Part shown: in pieces, positions 1 through 5,095 of the stretch
How positions within the stretch are numbered: the stretch's first letter is position 1
How the letters are laid out: each line of letters begins with the position of its first letter
Assembly (NCBI GenBank): GCA_937928385.1
Contig: CALEZD010000112.1
Coordinates: 1-10,300 of the forward strand
Direction: 5' to 3'
Origin: an uncultured Bacteroidota bacterium
GTDB taxonomy: Bacteria; Bacteroidota; Bacteroidia; Chitinophagales; Chitinophagaceae
DNA length: 10,300 nt
Position numbers and translations under genes: made by a program
The notes under the pieces: generated by a model
Told to the model about the DNA's origin: nothing
The model's database searches: none
What the model saw: the letters and a program-made list of their open reading frames with translations, nothing else

Positions 1-113
1 GCATTGTAGGTAGCACTCTCTTGTGTAACAAGTTTCGAGTCTTTCTTACAATAAGAGAGGAACAGTATAACAAATGCAGTAGATATCGTTATAATATATT
101 TATTGTGTTTCAT
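1..113 (-). CDS. N-terminus of a lipoprotein, truncated by the window edge
   Basis: An ATG on the minus strand (bases 113-111) opens a frame with no stop to the left edge, giving 37 complete codons. The product starts MKHNKYIITIST, has a hydrophobic stretch over residues 6-19, and then a good lipobox, Leu19-Ser20-Tyr21-Cys22, followed by Lys-Lys-Asp-Ser. This is the usual Bacteroidota lipoprotein export signal, so the product is very probably attached to a membrane through Cys22. The start lies inside the last codons of the di-heme peroxidase gene (14-base overlap, different frame), which suggests translational coupling and membership of the same operon. Nothing of the functional domain is visible, so no function is assigned. 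From the neighbours a role in copper or electron transfer is possible, but that is inference only. Confidence 0.75.
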   Translation of the reverse strand, partial: MKHNKYIITISTAFVILFLSYCKKDSKLVTQESATYN

Positions 114-1134
114 TGTAAAAATTTTTGTTTGCAATAAATTCTATATCTGTGAGTGAACGTAAAAATGCCAGCAGGTCTTTTTGTTCTTGTTGAGACAAAC
201 CCAATGGTTTAATTTTTACGCTTTTGTTAGGATGATTTTTACCACCCTGGTTATAATGTGTTACCACATCTTCCAATGTCCGTATGGAGCCATCATGCAT
301 ATATGGTGGAGTCAGAGCTATATTCCTCAGTGTAGGAACTTTAAACAAGGCGTTGTCTTCCGGTTTACCGGTAAACCTTCGCCTGCCCATATCCTTATAC
401 ACCTCATGTAACCCATTGTTCTCAAAACTGTAGTTAGAAAAATCAAAGCCTGAATGACAACCTGCGCATTGTGTACGCTCACTAAAAAACAGGTTCATCC
501 CTCTTTTAGCAGCCTCGGTAAACCCGGTCGCACCAGCCCCTTGGTTAATATACTTGTCATAAGCGCTGTTGCCACTAATCAAAGTGCGTTCAAATGTGGC
601 AATGGCACGGGTTATAACATAGGGGTCTGGCTCCCTGTTAAAAACCTCCCGGCTCATGTTTACATATTCGGGCACCTGCTTCATCCGTTCAGCTATCTCC
701 ACAATATTGAAATTGAATTCATCATGCTCCTGGATTGGGACCAATATTTGCATCTCTAATGTAGGTACACCACCCTCCCGGGTATAGTAAGGATGATACG
801 CTACATTCGCCAATGTCGGCGCATTTCTACGCCCGGCTATCCCACCCGCACCCAAACTCACAGCCTGGTCGTCACTAAAAGCCAAAGATGTCTTGTGACA
901 AGATGCGCAACTGATAGAATAATCAACTGAAAGCATTTTATCATTGAATAGCTTTTTACCTAACTCCCATTTGCGCAACGTAAACGGATTATCCTCCGGA
1001 AAAGGTATATGCGGAAATCCGGCCGGGGCACGCGTGAGCGATACCTCCGGCGGAGGAACAACATCGTCCTTTTTTTTACAGGAATAGCAGGATAAGCCAA
1101 CAAATATGGCTGTTATTATAAGACAGTGTCTCAT
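100..1134 (-). CDS. Di-heme cytochrome c peroxidase lipoprotein, MauG/MbnH-like
   Basis: A 344-residue protein of the bacterial di-heme peroxidase (CCP/MauG) superfamily. Residues 1-19 form a lipoprotein signal, most likely with Cys19 acylated (Ser-Cys followed by three Lys and two Asp). Two c-type haem sites are visible: CASCH at 76-80 and CAGCH at 223-227. Family landmarks follow in order: RNAPTLAN at 103-110, and KVPTLRN then PYMHDG at 265-282, leading into TLEDVVTHY at 286-294. By eye, Tyr294 sits where classical peroxidases carry a Met haem ligand and where MauG has its Tyr ligand, which favours a MauG/MbnH-type oxidase over a simple peroxide scavenger. The usual inter-haem Trp in the FWDG region appears absent (YYTREGG at 116-122). 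The gene begins 5 bases after the MbnP-like gene, and MbnH is the oxidase that modifies MbnP, so that protein is the likely substrate. The superfamily is certain; the MbnH role is inferred from context. Confidence 0.93.
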   Translation of the reverse strand: MRHCLIITAIFVGLSCYSCKKKDDVVPPPEVSLTRAPAGFPHIPFPEDNPFTLRKWELGKKLFNDKMLSVDYSISCASCHKTSLAFSDDQAVSLGAGGIAGRRNAPTLANVAYHPYYTREGGVPTLEMQILVPIQEHDEFNFNIVEIAERMKQVPEYVNMSREVFNREPDPYVITRAIATFERTLISGNSAYDKYINQGAGATGFTEAAKRGMNLFFSERTQCAGCHSGFDFSNYSFENNGLHEVYKDMGRRRFTGKPEDNALFKVPTLRNIALTPPYMHDGSIRTLEDVVTHYNQGGKNHPNKSVKIKPLGLSQQEQKDLLAFLRSLTDIEFIANKNFYNETQ

Positions 1135-1139
1135 AACAC

Positions 1140-2117
1140 CTATTGTATCAGCAACTTGCCGCTAGCATGGTAGCCGTCAGCATATTGCACCTTTACAAAG
1201 TATAACCCCTGCGATTGCAACCTTACCTGTACTACTTGCTTTTCAGCCGGTTTACTTTCATACAGCACCACTCTGCCCTGCACATCTGTTACAGTTACTG
1301 CAGCTTCCTCATGTACCTTGTCGAACATAATTGAAACTACCCCGTTTACGGAAGGATTAGGATATATCCGGATGGCCGCATTTTCTGTATTTATATTACT
1401 AACAGATACAGGAGAGCCGGCAGAGAATACATTATCCCTGAAATTGCCTAACAGTTTTGCTTCATCAGTCCCGTCACCGTGTGCTATCAATCCCGACGAG
1501 ATATTTATACCTTTTAAGGCTTGGGTATAATCTGCATTAAGTGCGATAATAAGCTTGCCACTTTTCATCACTCCTGTGGCCGACACTGTTGTTTGAAAAT
1601 AATGTTGGTCACCAAGCGCGTGTATTTCATAGGTTTGCCCCAATGAAGCACCTGATTTACCCTCAATAGCTACAAAACGATAGCCTGATGCCCAACCCCA
1701 ATGCATTGAGGGTGATTTTGGCGCCAACGGATGACCCGATGGCTGCAACGTAGGGTCTGCGTGATTAATCGGGGTATCGACACCTATATGAAAGGAAACA
1801 GACTCTACAGTGGTAATATTATAAGAACCCAGCGCATCCGTGACATTCTGGCTGCCATTAACCAGGATATAATGATTAGGCACATTGGTCACCATGCCAC
1901 CATCATGCTTAATGCTAATCCTGGAAATATAATATTCTAACCGGGTAACATTAAAGTTGTTGCCAAGATCGTTTTGTGCAGCCTGGCTAAATGCAAAAGA
2001 GTTACCACTTAATTTATGATTAATATGCAACTCAACCGGAGTCTGTGCGTTAGTTAAAATTGGTGCAACGAAAGCTGCAATCAACAGTATTACATTGTAT
2101 ATCCTTCTTGTAAACAT
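1140..2117 (-). CDS. MbnP-like copper-binding protein with T9SS sorting domain
   Basis: A 325-residue secreted protein. Residues 1-24 are a signal peptide ending Thr-Asn-Ala before Gln25. Residues 26 to about 230 resemble the MbnP-like domain: the strand FNVTRLEYYIS at 55-65, the stretch SGHPLAPKSPSMHWGW at 127-142, and GYRFVAIEG at 145-153, with His129, His139, Trp140 and Trp142 close together. In methanotroph MbnP a Trp is oxidised to kynurenine by the di-heme enzyme MbnH, and this is needed for copper binding; Trp140 or Trp142 is the obvious candidate here. Residues 249-325 form a type A T9SS sorting domain (IRIYPNPS, then GLYFVKV, ending KLLIQ), so the protein should cross the outer membrane and be anchored or released there. 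It lies directly upstream of the di-heme peroxidase and downstream of the HYC_CC_PP gene, probably in one transcript. The copper role is taken from the family and was not seen directly. Confidence 0.87.
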   Translation of the reverse strand: MFTRRIYNVILLIAAFVAPILTNAQTPVELHINHKLSGNSFAFSQAAQNDLGNNFNVTRLEYYISRISIKHDGGMVTNVPNHYILVNGSQNVTDALGSYNITTVESVSFHIGVDTPINHADPTLQPSGHPLAPKSPSMHWGWASGYRFVAIEGKSGASLGQTYEIHALGDQHYFQTTVSATGVMKSGKLIIALNADYTQALKGINISSGLIAHGDGTDEAKLLGNFRDNVFSAGSPVSVSNINTENAAIRIYPNPSVNGVVSIMFDKVHEEAAVTVTDVQGRVVLYESKPAEKQVVQVRLQSQGLYFVKVQYADGYHASGKLLIQ

Positions 2118-2201
2118 TGTATTAAAAATTTAGAGTTAATAAAATAAAAAGTCATCATGGCAATAAACAGCCACGAGTTATTTGCTACCAGTAACTCAAT
2201 A

Positions 2202-2585
2202 TCAAATCAAGAAAACACAATGAAGAATATACAATAATGGTGAGCCCCTCAACGGGGGAGAATGGCTTACTCCAAATACCTTAAATACCGGTGGAATAAT
2301 TTGCGGTACGAGGTATTCGTTATGTGTAAATAGTGGTAATTCCGGTTGTGTGATAGAGAATGGAGTCTTTATATATTGTTGATGTTCGTCAACATCTATA
2401 GATACCTGCTCATTGTTACAGCATCCCTCTCCTTCCATTTCACCCTGGCAGCAAGAGGGTTTTTCTTCTATACGGTTTACAGTGATGTATTTGAAATGTC
2501 CACCACAATAATGAAAAGATAATATACCACCCTGCAAACTTCCCAGGTAGCATAAAACAATAAATATGACAGATATCCGTTTCAA
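2202..2585 (-). CDS. Small Cys-rich exported protein, HYC_CC_PP type
   Basis: A 127-residue protein whose motifs match what I remember of the Bacteroidota family called HYC_CC_PP: His25-Tyr26-Cys27 followed by Gly-Gly, Cys45-Cys46, Cys55-Cys56, and Ser-Pro-Pro at 109-111 with a hydrophobic end (PLLYILHCVFLI). Residues 4-22 form a signal peptide or membrane anchor. The start is TTG at 2585: the frame contains no ATG between the upstream stop (2610-2612) and the HYC motif, and TTG places HYC at the usual distance from the N-terminus. The clustered Cys and His residues would suit metal binding or disulphides. It sits 84 bases upstream of the MbnP-like gene on the same strand, so it may lead a copper-related operon. 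Its biochemical function is unknown to me, and the family assignment is from memory of the motif pattern. Confidence 0.8.
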   Translation of the reverse strand: MKRISVIFIVLCYLGSLQGGILSFHYCGGHFKYITVNRIEEKPSCCQGEMEGEGCCNNEQVSIDVDEHQQYIKTPFSITQPELPLFTHNEYLVPQIIPPVFKVFGVSHSPPLRGSPLLYILHCVFLI

Positions 2586-2610
2586 ATAATGAAAAAAAAT
2601 GAATCCTACT

Positions 2611-2618
2611 CAAATATA
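2611..2618 (-). promoter_or_regulatory. Bacteroidota -7-like promoter element before the HYC_CC_PP gene
   Basis: Read on the minus strand these bases are TATATTTG, an exact match to the Bacteroidota -7 consensus TAnnTTTG. They end 25 bases before the TTG start, which would give a leader of roughly 20 bases. A matching -33 element is not at the usual distance: the nearest TTTG (2648-2651) is 29 bases upstream, longer than the usual spacer, so the promoter may need an activator, or the match may be chance in AT-rich DNA. Confidence 0.4.
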
Positions 2619-2657
2619 ACTTTTTTTTGAGCTATACGCATCATTTTCAAAGTAAAA

Positions 2658-2700
2658 TTCTGTTTAACCTGAACAGAAATTAGTGGTTATAATCACTAAT
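2658..2700. promoter_or_regulatory. Two abutting inverted repeats, candidate operators
   Basis: The first dyad, 2658-2678, has perfect 7-base arms TTCTGTT and AACAGAA around a 7-base centre. The second, 2679-2700, is an almost perfect 22-base palindrome with halves ATTAGTGGTTA and TAATCACTAAT, in which ten of eleven positions pair. They touch without a gap and lie about 40-80 bases upstream of the -7-like element of the left operon. This suits binding of a dimeric regulator. Read as RNA on the minus strand, the first dyad is followed by a T-rich run and could act as a weak terminator instead. Confidence 0.45.
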
Positions 2701-3061
2701 ATTTTAAGGTAACTGACTCTTAAATAAATTATTTATAGGCATTTAGGACATTACAAATTTTAGGCTCTGGTGATTTTTGTTAATAATAAACGTCTGAACC
2801 CCAATTCGTTGATAACTAATTATCTTTTCCGGAGAGTCGATTAATTTCAAGAGCTGTCCATACTATTCCCTTCCGGAAACGTTCAATGTTCGTTCCCAAA
2901 TTAAGAACACATATCGGATAGGCATTAACCTGATTATTGAAAGAGTTTACTTTCAAAGGAGCTTGGATAAACAAGAAAAAGACAATAAGTACACCTATAT
3001 AGTGCCCTCTCCTATAAATTGACCAGTCGCAATGATAACCTGAAAATACCCTCTTCAATTA

Positions 3062-3132
3062 GCTTGATTTTAGTTTTCCGTGAAGTATCACTATCATGTC
3101 CGGATAGGTTACAATTTCACGGCTTGATTTTA
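3062..3132. promoter_or_regulatory. Nested dyad flanked by direct repeats upstream of the TPR regulator
   Basis: GCTTGATTTTA occurs at 3062-3072 and again at 3122-3132, exactly 60 bases apart. Between and touching them lies a 7-base inverted repeat, CCGTGAA (3078-3084) and TTCACGG (3116-3122), which encloses a smaller hairpin, CTATC (3091-3095) with GATAG (3103-3107). Immediately downstream is TATATTTA (3133-3140), one base off the TAnnTTTG promoter element. The layout would suit an operator or a structured leader for the regulator gene. No known binding site is recognised. Confidence 0.35.
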
Positions 3133-3174
3133 TATATTTAGTCGCATAAAGATAAAGTGCCCAACTATCGTTTT

Positions 3175-4851
3175 ATGCGAAATATATTTACTGTTTCATT
3201 ATTTGTTTTTTGTGTATATGCACACCTTAACGCAACCGCACAAACCAAAAGCCTGGATTCATTAATTGCAGAGTTGCCTACGGCCAAAGAGGATACCAAT
3301 AAAACATTATTGCTTTGTGATATTGCAGCATCATATTTTGAAACAAACCCGGATAAAGGGATAGAGTATGGGAAACAAGCATTGAAACTGGCTACAAAAC
3401 TGGACTATAATAAAGGAATAGTTAAAGCAAACAATCAGATTGCACGCTGCAATGTGATACAAAATAAATATGCCGCAGCCTTGAAATATTACCAGGATGC
3501 ATTAGTTACGGCAGAAAAAATGAATAACCCTGTATATATAGCCGTTTTACTAAGTTCAATCGGGCCAATATATACAGAAAAAAAAGAATACAAAAAAGCC
3601 TTGGATTACCTGATGAGGGCTAAAGCAACCTATGAAAAAGCCGGAATGAAACCTGCTACCAGCTTGTTAAATAATATTGGATGCTTGTACGGCGCGATGA
3701 AAAATAACCCCGAAGCATTGCGCTGGCTCCTGGAAGGGGTGAAAAACGAGGAAGCCAGTGAACAGCCTTCAGAAGAATTGGAAAGACTTTACGCTAATGC
3801 AGGCGCCATATATGTGCTCATGCGAGATTACAGCAAGGGAATGCATTATATGTTCAAGGCATTGGATATAGAGCTAAAAAGTGGGAATGAAAAAAGTGCT
3901 GCTATTACTTATTGCTCTATTGGGTCTAGTTATTCATTAACAGTAACAGACAAGCAAGCTAAACTGCCGGATAGTTTACATAACAAAAAGAAAAACCTGG
4001 ATAAAGCGATTTATTTCCTGAGGAAATCGGAACAGATCAGCAAGCGATTGGGGATGCAGGCAGTATATAAGGAAGCCTGCGAAGAGCTATTCAAAGCCTA
4101 TAAAGAAGAAGGCAACTTCCGGGAGTCGCTGATGTATTTTGAACGTTTCACTGCAATACGCGACAGCCTACGGGATTTTGATAAAGAAAAAGAGTTTGCC
4201 AAAGTTGAAGCTAAATATTTATATCAGAAAAAGACAGACTCTTTGAAATTTCAGAATCTTACCCAGCAAACGGAAATTAAAAGAAGAAAATCTGAAACAA
4301 AGCTATACATACTTCTATCAATCCTTATAGCCTTGATTGGTGTAATTGCTATAACAGGACAAAGACGCAAGCATCAGCAAAAAATAGCACTGGCCGAAGC
4401 GGAAGCGAATCATAAAATATTGTTAGCCCAAAAGGAATTAGAAACTTTTGCGCATAGTATACAAGAGAAGAATGAATTGATTGAAAAATTCGGCAAAGAC
4501 CTGGAAAAATATCAGGGGCTGTCCTGTATCAAGGAACTCCCCGTAGAAGATACCTTATACACAGAACTTAAAAATTCGGTGATTCTGACGGAAGAACAAT
4601 GGAATGATTTTCAGAATATGTTTGAGCAGGCCTATCCCGGATATCTCAACAGGGTGAAAACAAGTTTGCCCGATCTTACAAAAGCTGAGTTGCGACATAT
4701 TTTACTTGCCAAATTAGCGCTCAACAATAAGGAAATGGCAAGCATGTTAGGGGTGAGTTTAGAGGCTATACGCATCAACAAATACCGGATTTTAAAGAAA
4801 TTAACGCTACCCGAAGGTACAACAATAGAGCAGTTTGTACAATCCATATAG
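3175..4851 (+). CDS. Membrane-tethered regulator: TPR sensor, transmembrane helix, coiled coil, LuxR-like HTH
   Basis: A 558-residue protein from the ATG at 3175. An in-frame GTG at 3157 would add six residues, but the ATG gives a cleaner signal peptide (1-22, cleaved before Gln23 in NATAQT) and GTG starts are less usual here. Residues about 38-330 are tetratricopeptide helices of about 40 residues each, for example AALKYYQDALVTAEKMNNP, predicted to be in the periplasm. A single transmembrane helix spans about 377-394 (LYILLSILIALIGVIAIT). A charged coiled coil rich in Gln, Glu and Lys covers 395-448. The C-terminal 500-554 is a helix-turn-helix with the LuxR/GerE look (LTKAELRHILLAKL, then NKEMASMLGVSLEAIRINKYRILKKL). 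This layout is common in Bacteroidota and is thought to link an envelope signal to transcription. There is no kinase or receiver domain. It is divergent from the copper-like operon and precedes the secreted-repeat gene; either could be a target, and neither link is proven. Confidence 0.92.
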   Translation: MRNIFTVSLFVFCVYAHLNATAQTKSLDSLIAELPTAKEDTNKTLLLCDIAASYFETNPDKGIEYGKQALKLATKLDYNKGIVKANNQIARCNVIQNKYAAALKYYQDALVTAEKMNNPVYIAVLLSSIGPIYTEKKEYKKALDYLMRAKATYEKAGMKPATSLLNNIGCLYGAMKNNPEALRWLLEGVKNEEASEQPSEELERLYANAGAIYVLMRDYSKGMHYMFKALDIELKSGNEKSAAITYCSIGSSYSLTVTDKQAKLPDSLHNKKKNLDKAIYFLRKSEQISKRLGMQAVYKEACEELFKAYKEEGNFRESLMYFERFTAIRDSLRDFDKEKEFAKVEAKYLYQKKTDSLKFQNLTQQTEIKRRKSETKLYILLSILIALIGVIAITGQRRKHQQKIALAEAEANHKILLAQKELETFAHSIQEKNELIEKFGKDLEKYQGLSCIKELPVEDTLYTELKNSVILTEEQWNDFQNMFEQAYPGYLNRVKTSLPDLTKAELRHILLAKLALNNKEMASMLGVSLEAIRINKYRILKKLTLPEGTTIEQFVQSI

Positions 4852-5095
4852 ATAAATTGCTATTCATATAGAATTGAATTTTTAGCATTTACGAGCATCC
4901 GTAAGTTGTAACGACGCTTGTAACGCTAAAAAATTGCATTCTGCCGACGACTAAACGACTTTTAAGTTGTAAAAGCTCAACAAGCTTCAAACAAAGTTGG
5001 CTCTACTCAAATAAGGGATTTTTAAATTAATTAATAACACGTTTTGCCCGATGCAAAATAGCATGGGTATATGCGACTGTAATGCTCGTATAATT
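4852..5095. other. Structured leader or intergenic region before the repeat protein
   Basis: These 244 bases contain an 8-base inverted repeat, TTTTTAGC (4879-4886) and GCTAAAAA (4925-4932). It encloses a smaller hairpin, TTACG (4889-4893) with CGTAA (4900-4904), and two copies of TTGTAACG spaced 12 bases apart (4906-4913 and 4918-4925). A further AAGTTGTAA (4964-4972) repeats 4903-4911, and CTTTT (4959-4963) can pair with AAAAG (4971-4975). It may end transcription of the upstream regulator gene or form a 5' leader for the downstream gene. No clear TAnnTTTG promoter was found. Confidence 0.4.

Larger units (their letters stand above)
2586..3174. other. Divergent AT-rich intergenic region with no convincing gene
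   Basis: This stretch of almost 590 bases separates the minus-strand copper-like operon from the plus-strand regulator gene. It holds a -7-like element for the left operon, two abutting dyads (2658-2700), and a nested dyad flanked by an 11-base direct repeat near the right end (3062-3132). A minus-strand frame at 2816-3058 could encode 80 residues with one hydrophobic segment, but it has no recognisable motif and is not called as a gene. I see no tRNA, no insertion-sequence ends and no CRISPR-like repeats. Confidence 0.7.

Noticed and set aside
2175..2197. GAGTTA/TAACTC hairpin between the HYC_CC_PP and MbnP-like genes
   Set aside because: Only six AT-rich pairs with an 11-base loop and no T-run; too weak to call a terminator or attenuator.
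2816..3058. Minus-strand frame of 80 residues with one hydrophobic segment
   Set aside because: No recognisable motif, no promoter-like element noticed before it, unusual composition for a secreted or membrane protein, and isolated in AT-rich intergenic DNA. It could be a remnant but cannot be supported.
3157..3174. GTG start for the TPR regulator
   Set aside because: Possible, but the ATG six codons later gives a standard short signal peptide; the difference does not change the domains.
5051..5095. Upstream ATG for the large repeat protein
   Set aside because: It adds 15 residues with two Cys and an Asp ahead of a textbook MKKTIISF signal peptide.
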